A stretch of 64,000 nucleotides of DNA from Coniochaeta sp. PMI_546 (taxonomy: Eukaryota > Ascomycota > Sordariomycetes > Coniochaetales > Coniochaetaceae). A program made the position numbers and the translations under genes. The notes under the pieces were generated by a model. It saw only the letters and a list, made by a program, of their open reading frames with translations. It ran no database searches and was not told where the DNA came from. The first letter of the stretch is position 1, and every line of letters begins with the position of its first letter. This document shows positions 34,426 to 46,529 of this stretch, piece by piece. Location: assembly GCA_021432605.1 (NCBI GenBank), contig MU271159.1:186001-250000 (forward strand), read 5' to 3'.

Positions 34426-35565
34426 AAGGCACGACATGGAAGTCAATAGGGCTCAGTTCTAGGCTGAGTTCAGGCACCTGACTTCGCATAATTCAGTGGA
34501 AGCCAAGCAGCGCAAATATGGACTTTGTTTGTGGCTTTTCTAACCGACAATATCATTACACTTTGGATAAAACTACCTTTCTGTCTCACGCCAAACTTCG
34601 ATCCCTCAAGAATCAGGCTATAAGCCACCAGTCCATTCATATCTGACAGTGCGGTCCGTCGGCTCCGTCTGCTATACTTTTGCCACTGTTTGCTTTGGAA
34701 TGGCCAACAGGGGAGGCAACGCTCGCACGACTTGTCGCTTTCCCCATCCCCTTTGTCATGCCATCATCGGTGAGGCTTAGAGATGAACTCCTGCGGCTCG
34801 CCTGTCGCGGCTGATGTACTTCCAGAGTTGGTCGGTAGCCACCCAACTTCGGACTCGAGATCTGTCGCCGTGGCCTTTCCAATACTCCCATTTGACGGAT
34901 GGTTGGGTCGCGCTCGAGAATCATCATTGGTCGTTCAACCGGCATCTTCCAAGTCATCACGGTCTGTCTCGCGCGCAACTCGGCCTCATTGCCGTCTTTG
35001 CCCTTTGTTGGCGCCACCTTCAAGGTCGGCATCACTCGCCTTACCAGAATGCGGCACGTGGCACCTGCGCATCAACCATGTGTCTGTAAGCTGTGACCTT
35101 TGGACGATAGGCTCTGTGTAATACCAAGTGCTGGTACCTGTGAAGCACCCCAGAATCGTGGCGCTGCACACCCGTTGCGGCTCGCCCCATGTCTGGGAAA
35201 GGCTCACTCCCTACCTATGCGTACACCCACATATTACCCTTCGCGGCAACGGAAGCCCTTGCTCCGCCCTTTTGACGTCCTTTTTGATCTCAATGGCTAG
35301 AAAACACCAAAGCTTTATACATCTTGATGTTCACGAGGACGACGTCTATGCCGATAACCCTGGAGATGTGATACGTAATGTAGTACCAAGGCCGCGATCA
35401 CTGGGCATGAGATAGTATAACAGTAACACCAGGTCAACCTGCAATGGATGAGTCTGTTGGCCATCGGTTCCATTTGTGAAGTTTGGTGACGCTGCTACTT
35501 GTTCGCTATTCGATCGTTTCGTCGATAACCTCAAGTGAAGTCACTGAAGTGTGCCCACACTCAGC

Positions 35566-36563
35566 ATGAAGGTCTCGACAGTGATTGCAGCTGTTGCCTC
35601 GGCGTCTGCTGCCTCAGCCCATACGATATTTGTGCAGCTCGCCGCCAACGGAAAAACCAACCGTCAGTAAATCAAGGACCTGGGGTCAGATTATTATTTT
35701 CCGTCAACTAATGCATCACAGCTGTATCTTATGGCATCAGAACTCCTTCATACGACGGCGTACGAACACTCCCACAGCCCATATCAGTGTGCACAGTTCA
35801 ACTGACAATATAAAAGCCGCAAACGGATGTAAGCTCAAATAACTTGGCTTGCAATGGACCACCAAATCCGACTACGCCATCAAAGGACATCATCCAGGTC
35901 ACGGCTGGATCCGATGTCACCGCTGTATGGAGACACACCTTGACATGTAAGTGGCAAGCATATTGGCATGCGGTCCATCAAACGACGAAGAGACTGACTC
36001 CACATAGCTGGTGCCAACGATGTCATGGATGCCGGACACAAGGGTCCTGTTATGGCCTATCTCAGGAAAGTCACAGATGCGAAGACAGACTCTGGGGTAG
36101 GCGGCGGGTGGTTCAAGATTCAGGAGGAGGGTTTGAACAACGGGAAATGGGGAACGGACACGGTCATCAACAACAAGGGCAACCAGGTCATCCGGATCCC
36201 GGAGTGTATCGCCAGTGGTCAGTATCTGTTGCGAGCAGAGATGATCGCTCTACATGGTGCACGATCCCTGAACGGAGCTCAACTATACATGGAATGTGCG
36301 CAGCTCAACATCACCGGTGGAAGTGGCACTGGATCGCCAAAGACCTACAGCATTCCGGGGATCTACAAGGTCAGTTACTGTCTTTCCAAAGCGATAGACT
36401 CGCACTGACAGCTTCTGGCAGTCGAATGACCCGGGCCTGCTCTTGGACATCTACAACGTCAAGCAGCCCTTCAATTATGTTATCCCAGGTAAGACCACCT
36501 CCATATTGTGAGGGTGCAGCACACTGACATGAACCCCAAGGTCCACCAAAGTTTACGTGCTGA
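35566..36563 (+). CDS. AA9 lytic polysaccharide monooxygenase (first copy)
   Basis: Six exons: 35566-35662, 35722-35759, 35817-35946, 36008-36369, 36422-36488 and 36541-36563. All are in phase, giving 238 residues. It is a secreted copper enzyme that cleaves crystalline cellulose oxidatively. The signal peptide ends in 'AASA' so that His1 of '[11 protein letters not shown]' becomes the N-terminal copper ligand. The second His lies in 'AVWRHTL', and the axial Tyr in '[11 protein letters not shown]'. '[10 protein letters not shown]' and the C-terminal 'PPKFTC' are also family-typical. There is no carbohydrate-binding module. It is read divergently from the cellobiose dehydrogenase, its likely electron donor, and in tandem with a second AA9 gene. 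Confidence 0.93.
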
Positions 36564-37719
36564 AAACCTTTAAGTTGTCTGAAAATGAGAACATTCCCCG
36601 GGTTTCGGCGACTTGCTGTCCTTCCAATCTGTTGTATGGAGGAGAGAGTAAGAAGTAGCCGTGTAATCATGGACAGGGTGGCATCAAAGTCCGGTGTACG
36701 ACATAGTGACCAGATCAACATGAGTATAGCATTGAGAATTTCGCAGCACAAAGTCCGAGCACTTCTGGTAGACTCTTTCGCAGTAACACTATCCACGCAT
36801 GGAGATGGAAAGTCAAGGCTCGTACAATAACACCACGTAATCTTCCAGGAAGCCACTCCCGCCAGAGTAACCAGGAAATACTGACCAAGCGAGGCGCTTT
36901 TTGATTCTTGCATCTCTTACACAGGGGAGAAAGTCTTGGCAATATAGCGTGTGCCGACTTCCTCGGAGATTAAACATAGGTTTATCAACAATACCAGAAC
37001 GGAGCTTGATGATATGAGCACAAAACAATTCCTTACCGGAACATGCTACAACACATGCAGTTGAGTGCTCCAAAAGCACTCAAATGTGCTGTTACACCCA
37101 GAATCTCACACCGGCACCCCGTGGTCACGTTCTACTCAGAACAGCACGTCAGTCAAGTTGACAAGACCGTGTTTTCATGAGACCTTCTATCGGCATCAGA
37201 TATCCAGCATTGGTCCAGTCTTTGATGTGAGCAAGTTCTATACTATATACGAGAGACCGGATTGGACACGGCATAGAGACCCATAGCCAGGTTCTCCATG
37301 CTCGCCCGCGGGTTGATATTATCCTCGATATTAACCGCTCTACGACTTCGAGCTGGCGACTCCACAATGTCTTCGCATGACAACTCTATCTAATATCTCG
37401 TCATATCCCTTCCAACCTCGGCGTCTGCCACTAGAAGAGTCCAGAAGGGAGTGCCGGCCCGTTTCATCTACACAATCAACACTCTTGCTACCCTACACGA
37501 CACGGCACTGGCGGCGCAACCATGCCCGATCTTGAGGTGCTCAAGGGCATTTTAAACATCGGGACGGCGTCGTCAAGACATTTGCTGTGTTGCTTCATCA
37601 CCTTCGATTCTTCGTCGCACCAACAGAGCATCGCTTCGCGCACGCATCCCTAGCATTCAGATCTCACGTTCGACTTCATATCATTCAGCTCAATCTTCAA
37701 CTCCACAACAAACACCACA
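36564..37719. other. Intergenic between the two AA9 genes
   Basis: 1.16 kb with only short ORFs. The last 200 nt before 37720 are CT/AC-rich, as expected for a leader. Confidence 0.45.
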
Positions 37720-38520
37720 ATGAAGGCCCTCCTGAGCACCCTCGCAGCCCTCTCCCTCGCCTCCTCCACATCGGCGCACTACATCTTCTACAAATTTGCC
37801 GCCTCCAACGTGAAATTCCCTACATACGAGCACATCCGGTATAACACGAACTACAACTCCCCCGTAACCGACCTAACCTCGAAAGACCTCCGCTGCAACG
37901 TCGGCGGCGCCTCGGGCTCCAACACGACCACCCTCCCCGTCAAGGCCGGCGACCCCTTCACCTTCACCTCCGACACAGCCGTCTACCACCAGGGTCCCAT
38001 CAGTTTGTACATGTCCAAGGCACCCGGCAAGGCGGCAGACTACGACGGCAGCGGCGGGTGGTTCAAGATCTACGACTGGGGTCCGACGTTCAGCGGTGGG
38101 CAGGCGAGTTGGCCTCTGAGGAGTATGTTCTCACTTCCGATCTCATCGACCTGAAGAGTACCTGCTGACGCGTAAGATAAGCGGACTACACGTACAACAT
38201 CCCCAAGTGCATCAAAGACGGCGAGTACCTCCTCCGCATCCAGTCGCTGGCCATCCACAACCCGGGCGGCACCCCGCAGTTCTACGTCAGCTGCGCGCAG
38301 CTCAACGTCACCGGCGGCACTGGCACTGCGAACCCGACTACGGTCAGCATTCCGGGGGCTTTCAAGGCTACCGATCCAGGGTATACTGCCAATGTGAGTT
38401 TTCTGTCCGCGATGGTGTGAAGAGGGCTTGTTGTTTCAGGGATACGGGCTAATGAGTTGGCAGATCTACAATAACTTCAAGTCGTATACCGTTCCTGGAC
38501 CTGAGCCTATGACTTGTTGA
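37720..38520 (+). CDS. AA9 lytic polysaccharide monooxygenase (second copy)
   Basis: Three exons, 37720-38122, 38182-38393 and 38464-38520, all in phase, give 223 residues. The signal peptide ends 'STSA', leaving His1 in '[11 protein letters not shown]'. The second copper His is in '[16 protein letters not shown]' and the axial Tyr in '[11 protein letters not shown]'. It also has '[11 protein letters not shown]', '[19 protein letters not shown]' and a C-terminal 'VPGPEPMTC'. It is clearly diverged from the neighbouring AA9: three exons against six, a different N-terminal half and different loops. The two are therefore not a recent duplication and probably differ in substrate or cleavage regioselectivity. 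It lacks a binding module. Codon use is strongly C-ending, as for highly expressed secreted enzymes. Confidence 0.95.
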
Positions 38521-41461
38521 GTTCAGAACAGAGTTTTGGGAGGAATGAACGTCTGTTAATGGGTTGATGGATTATGACGACACTTTACGGAAGAACGGAG
38601 GCTTACATTTGAGCGGCGAGGAGGCTATACTAGCACTAGATCTACTTGATTCACAGAAACCGAGGCGGAAGCCTCATGTGGCCCTAGGCATGATCTAGAC
38701 TGTACAATCTTTCTCATGATATCAACAATAACTAATATGGCACCTGTATTGAAGGATGTCCTTCCTCTCTCTATCTACATCCAGTCATAGCATCTTGTTT
38801 TGTTCGTTTGTGGCGGGATGGCACCACTCCCAGAGGTCCATTCGCACAAAAACAACTCTTCCCAGGTGACATCAGCCATGGATTCGTTGAGCTGATAATC
38901 CAGAAGATCTTATCATGCCGCAAGATGCTCACGGGACGACACGGCATTAACAAAGGTCGATGCTTCGCCACGTGGGGGCCGCGCTTGACTCCCGCATTGA
39001 TGTCGAGACGGCTCGGCTGGTCTGCCGAAGTGCTGCTATGCGGATACGAGCTCCGAGATGAAATTCGCAGAGACCACGATATCGACAACAACTGCAGCTG
39101 TGCATGGCGTCGATCGTTATCTGTTCATTGGAAGATGTCCTTGCCAGTTCGTTATGCTCAACAGTATCTTGTTGGAATTTTGTTAGGAGCTTCCAAGTCG
39201 ACCGAAATACCGGCCCAGTCAAGTCATAAAGCAGCGAAAGCTTATCTTTTAGGGAATCAACCCAGGATGCTCAATCAGAAGGTTCGTCCAGGAATAAGTA
39301 ATACAGACGGCATATGACGAAACCGTGCTTCACTTATCATTTGCTGCTTAGCTTCTGGCATACTATTCTTCGACCCAATATCCGAGGCAGGACTTATATC
39401 TTCCTCCGCTACTTCTCATTTCTATTCCCCGGACTAGTATCTCCTTGCTGGATAGGGTGAAGATATACTACAGCTCGAAGAACTATGTACAAGGTAGTTT
39501 CAAGGGTAGCAGATACCTTGTTGTAGTTGCTTTTCCTTACGCTTCTTTTACTGTGTTATGACTGTATGAAAACATACAGATAAGTGGACAACGTAAGCTT
39601 ACCGCGCCGCTCTGGCTAGTAATTATCGCATCGGGCGAGTATGGAACCAACGACACTCTTTTCGTTTCCCGATTACATCGCCATTCATGCAGAAAGGTGT
39701 TCTCGCACCGAGGGACAGAAAGAAAGATGTCGGCGTCTGATTGAAAGGTTAGATCGGTATCACCAAAGCAGAGTCAGCGGAGGATGGGACGGGGGACTGA
39801 CCTGAGAAGGATAGCAACCAAGAAGAGACAACCAGGCATATTCCCCGTACAGCACGAAGTCCGATGAACTAACGTTTTCGACAGAAGCGAATCATCGTGA
39901 TAGAACGCCACGCCAGGATACTATACGCATTGTGCGGTCAGTCAGCCCTTCTATCTATGACAGGTCAGAGACTAGTTACAGTAGAGATGTTAAACGCAAT
40001 GTTCGAGGAGGATGCCGCCGTGAACGTCAAGAACTTCCTTGTAGAGACGTGTCAAGTATCAGTGTGTACCCGTTCACGAAACCACGTCGATGGGTTTGGG
40101 TGGACATGTAGGACAAACCGAGAACATTGACACCATGTGTATGGTTCATATTCATAACGGTTAGCATCGACGTCAAGATGTATTGGGAAGAGCTAACATC
40201 CCAGATAGGGTGCAACGGTAGAAAGCTTAATTCAATTCCATAATCGCTACCATTGGGTGGAACTCGATGGCGGTCCTTAGACGTCGATACGGTCACATCG
40301 TCCTAATGAGCAGCACAAATACCTGAAGCCCCTTAGCCTAGAGTCTAAATTCTGAGTCACAGGAAGTGCTGCAAGCCTTATTGTGAATTTCCTTACTCTC
40401 AATATGTAGAGAGTGAACTGTCTCTGATTGTTTGATGACACCAACCTTGTGACCATATGCCATTGTACAGTCTATGAGAGTTTAAACAACGCCACTGATC
40501 TCGATGAGCTCGGCGTCAAGTCAGGCTAGTCAGGGTAGGCGCAGCTTTGCACTTTTTGCATCTCAAATTTACCATGTCACAATCGCGCCAGGGAAAAGAT
40601 GAATACAATGGAAACCCCGAAGCCAGATAGTCAATCTCACGAAGGCAGTACATAATGACTTCCCTGGCGCAGGTGCAAATTGTCAACCAGCGGACAGCCA
40701 TACTATTGTCCAATATGCTTTCCCAACCCGATATTCCGCGCCTCTATAGACTGTTATTAAAGTGTTTCGGCATTGATCACACGCCACCAATGCCGTGTAA
40801 GTCATCCGCCCAATCTACAAGTCTAGGCGGAAGCGTCCCCCCGCAATCCAGGAACGAATCAAGCGATGATCCTCGGATCTGTCAATTCGCGGCAGACCCC
40901 TGCACGATCAGCCGTGGAACTCAAGCTACTGGGCGTTAGTGGCGTGTTGGTTTACTGCTTGACGGGCTAGAAAGCTTCTTCTGACCACCATTCCGACATG
41001 TTCCCGTGTACTTGTGTGCATCGTCATGCTCGAGGTCAGATGTTGCAAAAGGTCTTATTTGCTTGTTCATGGGAAGCTGGAATTATTCGCCGCAGTCGTC
41101 ATATGTTGAGGCAGAACTGGGAAAGCCTTCAATGTGAATCGTCCTACAGGGACAGCTCGAAGGGCTGCTTCCAGAAAGGAACAGTCCGCTACCGAAGGCA
41201 CGATATGAGCTGCTTAGATGAAGATTGAATGCGTCCGAGCTAAGACCGCCCGATGGCACCCTTGAACAGTAAATTTCGAGTCTTTGCCTGCCATGGCTCG
41301 GTCGACTTCCCTATTGGCGAATTCAACCTGACACTCAGGAATAAATACCGTCCTGATCCTCCATTCTTGGCATATCGAAAACTCTCCTGTCTTGGCTCTT
41401 CTCAAGCTTGTAACCCTAACCGTTGCACCGGATTTGACTCTTGGCTACCGTTGACCTGACC
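38521..41461. other. Gene-poor stretch, no gene supported
   Basis: Nearly 3 kb between AA9 and GH5 genes. The longest ORF (38808-39317, +, 169 codons) has no recognisable motif and mixed composition, and overlapping ORFs in other frames are of similar quality. It probably holds the GH5 promoter at its right end. Confidence 0.4.
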
Positions 41462-42966
41462 ATGTACTCATCACTAATATTTAACCTGGCTCTGGTCGGA
41501 GGGGCACTTGCCCTGCCCCCTCACCAGAAGATTGGCGCCTCACCACGAGCTGCTGAAGCTGGTGTTCAGTACTGTGAGGCTTCCATTACGTTCAAGCATG
41601 ATGAAGTGAACAAAATCACTAATATGGTGGCTAGTTGGCGTGAACATTGCAGGTTTCGACTTCGGCTGCTCCATCCAGGTTCGTTATACATACGGGCCCC
41701 TGAGTAGGATGAGAAACAAATGAGAAGAACGTTGCAAACTGACACGAAGCACTCTTTAGGGAGCATGCAACCTCACTGCCATATATCCGCCGCTCTCCAG
41801 CTTAGGTGGCCCCGATGGGTAAGTCAAGCCAGACACCAACGCCAGGAACATCTACGTCAAAAAAGACTAACGCAAAGAACAACAGCATCGGCCAGATGCA
41901 ACACTTCGCCAAGGACGACGGCATGAACATGTTCCGCCTGCCGGTCGGCTGGCAGTACCTGGTGAACAATAAGCTGGGCGGCACCCTGGACGCCGGCAAC
42001 CTGGCCAAGTACGACCAGCTCGTGCAAGGATGTCTCGCAACAGGAGCTTCCTGCGTCATCGACATTCACAACTGTACTTTTCCTCCTCCCTCTTACAGCT
42101 CTCGAAGGGCTTAGCCATACTAACAAGTCCCAGACGCCCGCTGGAACGGCCAGATAATAGGCCAGGGCGGCCCCTCCAACGACCAGTTCGTCTCCCTCTG
42201 GACGCAGCTGGCGACCAAGTACGCCAGCCAGACCAAGCTCGTCTTCGGCCTCATGAACGAGCCCCACGACGTCCCGGACATCAACAAGTGGGCCGACACG
42301 GTCCAGCTCGTCGTCACGGCCATCCGCAACGCGGGCGCAAAGACCCAGATCATCCTCATCCCCGGCAACGACTGGACCAGCGCCCAGCAGATGCCAACCA
42401 AGAGCGGGCCGGCGCTGCTGAAGGTCAAGAATCCCGATGGGAGCTTTGATGGCATTGTTTTTGATGTGCACAGTAAGTCTGCCTCGGAAGAATCGAAAAG
42501 AAAGTGGAGATGGGAGGCGAAGAGAAGCGGGAAGGGACAAGGTTGGCTGACCGGGGGAACAGAGTATCTCGACTCGGACAACTCAGGCACACACACCGAG
42601 TGTGTGACGGATAACATCTCCACCGCCTTCTCGCCACTGGCCGACTGGCTGCGGACCAACAAGCGCCAAGCCATCAACAGCGAGACTGGCGGCGGTAACA
42701 CGGCGAGTTGCCAGAAGTACCTGTGCCAGCAGATCGATTTCGTCAAGTGAGCCTCCTCTCTCCCTCTCTTAACCGTATCTTCTCGGGAGAAAACAAGACT
42801 GATAAAATATTGCAGCAAAAACTCCGACGTCTTCCTCGGCTACATCGGCTGGTCGGCCGGCGCCTTCAGCCCGCAGACCTACGAGCTGAGTGAGGTGCCG
42901 ACCAAGAACGGGAACTCGTGGACCGATACGAGCCTGGTCAAGGCTTGCTTCAAGAAGCCGTCGTGA
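41462..42966 (+). CDS. GH5 endo-beta-1,4-glucanase (cellulase)
   Basis: Seven exons: 41462-41573, 41635-41678, 41760-41818, 41886-42073, 42134-42472, 42563-42746 and 42816-42966. All are in phase, giving 358 residues. It is a secreted retaining endoglucanase that cuts internal cellulose bonds. The N-terminus is a signal peptide ('LIFNLALVGGALA'). The TIM-barrel landmarks are 'FGVNIAGFDFGC', 'MNMFRLPVGWQYL', 'CVIDIHN', 'KLVFGLMNEPHDV' with acid/base Glu177, 'FDVHKYLDSDNSGTH', and 'AINSETGGGNT' with nucleophile Glu288. It resembles subfamily 5 enzymes of the Trichoderma EG2 type but has no CBM1. It joins the upstream AA9 and cellobiose dehydrogenase genes in a cellulose-attack module. Confidence 0.94.
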
Positions 42967-43309
42967 GGCGGCGGCGGAGAAGAATGAAGACCAGGGAGGC
43001 CGTTGGGGTTACAAGAGCTAGGCAGGTGGTAGACGGGCAAGCAGTTCAAGCTTTGAAGATTACTTGACGCTATAGATAGTTCAAGAAAAGGATATGTAGC
43101 CCTAGATTGCCATGAACGCCGAAACACCGAAAATGGGATATCAGAAGGAATAGATCCTCCCATCACTCTGAACAGGACCAAGATGACAAGATCCGGAACG
43201 CCGCCAGTAGCTATTCAATTCCCACGTCGTCGGTGTTCAATTTAGTTTCGTCTGTCTCTTATAGACATCTCGTAATAGTAGTATAGTGTCAGAGACCAAG
43301 ATAGGTGGT
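42967..43309. other. Convergent intergenic region
   Basis: 3' flanks of the GH5 and RTA1 genes; nothing else seen. Confidence 0.5.
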
Positions 43310-44691
43310 TCACCACAGGGCTTCGCTGTTGACCAAGCTCCTGCTAGCTTGCTGTCTCCTATGAGAAGGTACGAACCCCGCTCTACCCGGACCGAAGCCC
43401 GGCGACATGACAGCGGGTTGTCCCTGGTGGTGGAACTCGTATGGCGGTCGCGCGATTCCCGGACTGTTCTTTGGCTGAGGCGAGAGAGGTCCCTGTTGCT
43501 GGGCGATTTGGTGGTAGGGTGGCGATCGCGGGGTGAAGGTGTGCAGAGGCGGGGTGGGCAAAGGCGGAGAGAGTGGATGTCCTGGCGAGGAACTCACGGA
43601 ATAGTAGGGAGGCGAGCCCGGGCTGTACGCATGCGGTCGGGGCGTCGGGACAGGGAGGGATATGTTGGCCGGACGTCTGTAGCCGTTTCGCCGTCCAGAC
43701 CGCCGCTGGAGGCAGGGAGATGTCGAGTCCCACGCGGAGCGGAAGGTGGCCCCCACTGGAACGGCAGTGAGGATGATGCATGCGATGAGGACCAAGGCAC
43801 CGTCCAGGACGAGAGTGACGGCTTGCGACTGGTTCAAGACATTGGCCAGACCGCCTAGCAGGGAGGCAAAACGACCGGCCGTTCGACCGAGGATGAGGAT
43901 CGTTGATACTTGCATACCTATCTTGCCATCAGTTGGTGGTGTCTAGGGATGGATGCGGTCGAGACACTGGAGACTCACACAAAAGAAAGATCTTGAACTT
44001 TGGGGATAGATAGACATCCTGAAACGTAGGATCAAGAATGTAGCGCCGGTGATGCAACTTGTAGACGAAGTACCAATAAATGGCCAAGAAGAGCGCGATG
44101 CTCGCGAGTTGCATGGCCAAGCCAGCAAGGAGAATGTTGATTCCTCGAGTCATCTGGATAAACAAACTGTTAGCTCGAGATAATAGAACTTATATAAATA
44201 GCTAGGTTGAAGCATACCTCTGCTTGACTGCCTCCAGCAACCGCAAGTGCAATCCCCGCGGCTTGAAAGACGAGCGTGAGCAGGTCAAACACCAAGAACA
44301 GCGCACTGAAATACGCCGGTTGCGAGACAAGGGTGAAGTCCTTTCCGTAGAGGACAACGACATGCGGGAGGATCTGATAGACGGCCGACGTGATGAACGC
44401 AGGGCCCATGATGGTCCCCAGCATGTAGATGACGAAGCTGGAGACACTGGCCACATTGGAGTTCAGGAGGACTCTCCCGACGTAGCCGACCGCCTCGAAC
44501 AATAGTCCGGCGATGATGGTAGACGAGTAGAGAGGCGTGCCGTATCGCATCCCGGTGAAGAAGTTGATGGGGATGAGAATCGCGAACGCCGCGAGGAAAA
44601 AGCAGCTACCCGCCAGAGAGGGCGTTGAGGAGAAGAACCCATCCTGGAGGGGGCAAGTTCCTGTAGTCGTGCAGTCTCCCGACGAGCCCAT
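43310..44691 (-). CDS. RTA1-like seven-transmembrane protein (lipid-translocating exporter family)
   Basis: Three exons, 44218-44691, 43979-44153 and 43310-43917, join in phase to 418 residues. RTA1-family proteins sit in the plasma membrane and are linked to lipid movement and to resistance to toxic compounds. Hydrophobic segments are evident, for example 'SCFFLAAFAILIPINFF', 'SSFVIYMLGTIMGPAFITSA', 'YFSALFLVFDLLTLVFQAAG', 'QLASIALFLAIYWYFVY' and 'VLDGALVLIACIILTAVPVG'. Characteristic motifs are 'EAVGYVGR', 'GPAFITSAVYQ', 'FDLLTLVFQAAG' and 'ILGRTAGRFA'. The loop between the sixth and seventh helices is shorter than usual. The last 140 residues are a Pro/Ser-rich, disordered cytosolic tail with repeated 'SPP' and 'PPY' motifs, potential WW-domain ligands. 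Confidence 0.88.
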
Positions 44692-46529
44692 GCTAACGGA
44701 CTATCACTCGTCCTCGACGTGACGGCGAGGATACGAGCTGAGTGTCGGCATCAGAGATGTGGAAGTACATGATGAAACAAGAGAAGAGGTGCGTCATGGC
44801 GTGTGCAAGTGATATAGATATCGAGAGCACCAGAGCGCGCAGTGCCGGCCCGAGCACGACACACTCGTCCTGCCCTATTGGGGGCTGGATTTGCAGCGTT
44901 GCCCGCACCAGGACCCGACAGTCTGGCACGCTAGAGCTCCCGGCGCTTAAATAGAGTGCAACGGTGCTGGGGGGCCGTTTTATCCAGAAAGCATTCGGCG
45001 GGGCTCTGGTGTCCGTCACGACTGTGACTGGCTCGAGGGGTGACGTTGAAGGTCGGTCAGTGAAACCAACAGCATGAAAAACAACAGCCGGATTGGCACC
45101 CCAAGCCAGCCGAGCCAGTCTGATACCACACACCGATTGCGTATCTTATCCCGATCAGAGCACCTCCTCCGCCAACAAACAGATGCAAGTGTTCGGCAAA
45201 ATGATGGGGACGTGTTTCTACAGGCTCCATCCTATTGCGGTGCCTGCCCGCAAGATTGGACGAGGGAGATCAGGCCCACGCCACGAGGCATGTGGAATGT
45301 TGCAATGACGGCGAAAGAAGAGAAGGGCTAACTTGAATGCTGCGGTGGCTGCAGCTTGCAGCGTGATGTCTGCACGATAGCGGCCCTTGAACAGACCGTG
45401 ATTCGTTGACAGGCGCTGTTGCCGCCGTCCAGCGCCCATGGCCAATCACGTTCATCAACTTCCGCGAAGGATTAGTCGGGATGCCGTCGCATTACCACCA
45501 TGCAACACAACCGGAGGACGAGAAAGACACGCTCGTTATCTGTCTGCGAGGTCCTCCGCGTCTGTTTCCCGCTTGTTTTGATGCTAAAGCCGCAGAGTGT
45601 CGCGTCTCCCACCGGGTGCTCCCCCACTCCTCATCCCTGGACTTCAGATGCCCTGTGAAGAAGGTGAAGGTGAACTTCAAGTCACTCCAACCGAGCATCA
45701 GATGAGATGAACTGGGCCAATAGGTGGATGAGTCTTATCGAAAGGATGAGCCAGGTCTGTCAGTTGACCTCTCCTCGCCCGCCGCTTGAATATGAGCTTC
45801 GAGCCATGTGAAGTAGAACCTGTGCTTGGTGTAGCCAATGTGACAAGTCGCGAGACAGACCACATGAAGTACAATCAATGCTCCATGCCATCCAGATCGT
45901 GGACCTTCCTATTATGGATTCGGTCATCGCCCTCGCACCTTGTATCGTAGCAAAGCTTAACCAGATCCATCGTCAACAACACACAAGCCCGGGGGCGGAA
46001 AACCATTCCTTGGATGTCCAAGTTCGACTACTCCATTTGTACCTGGAAGAAGCAACACTTCAGCTTAGCCACGGCAGCAAAGGCGTAGACGAAAGATTGC
46101 TCGTCACAGTACTGAACGTTTCCTGTAAACGCCATTCGTATTGCGGTATTGCGTCGGCATATAAACCCAAGAGCAACTGGCGTATCTGGTTGAGGATGAA
46201 GGTAATCGTATCGACATGCGGAAAGAGAGAATAGTGTGACTTATTGCGTAACAACCCATGTTACCGTTATCAAATCGTGATGCAACATGTAGGCAATCGT
46301 AAACACGCAGGGGCAAAGGGTTACGGAACCAACCGACGTGTGAGGATGATTATGCACAAGACGTGACTGACAATGGATTATGCCAGGCGATTTCCGGGTT
46401 GACAGCCGGCGAAATGCCACTAGAAACAGTCTTGACCACCTTGAACCAAGCTGGTGATGAGAATATCTCTATTCATGACGATTCTTCCGTGATATTCGTT
46501 GAATCTAGTTCTAGTGATCTTCTAGAGGC
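44692..46529. other. Intergenic, no gene recognised
   Basis: 1.8 kb that includes the RTA1 promoter and the 3' flank of AIP1. ORFs such as 45878-46234 have no motif. Confidence 0.4.

Larger units (their letters stand above)
33274..35565. other. Divergent intergenic region of cellobiose dehydrogenase and AA9 genes
   Basis: This 2.3-kb region holds the promoters of both genes. ORFs inside it show no family motif. A (GCCT)5 run and a pair of CreA-like sites lie at 34373-34425. Confidence 0.5.

Noticed and set aside
38808-39317. 169-codon plus ORF between AA9 and GH5
   Set aside because: Composition is unbiased, without motif or splice context.
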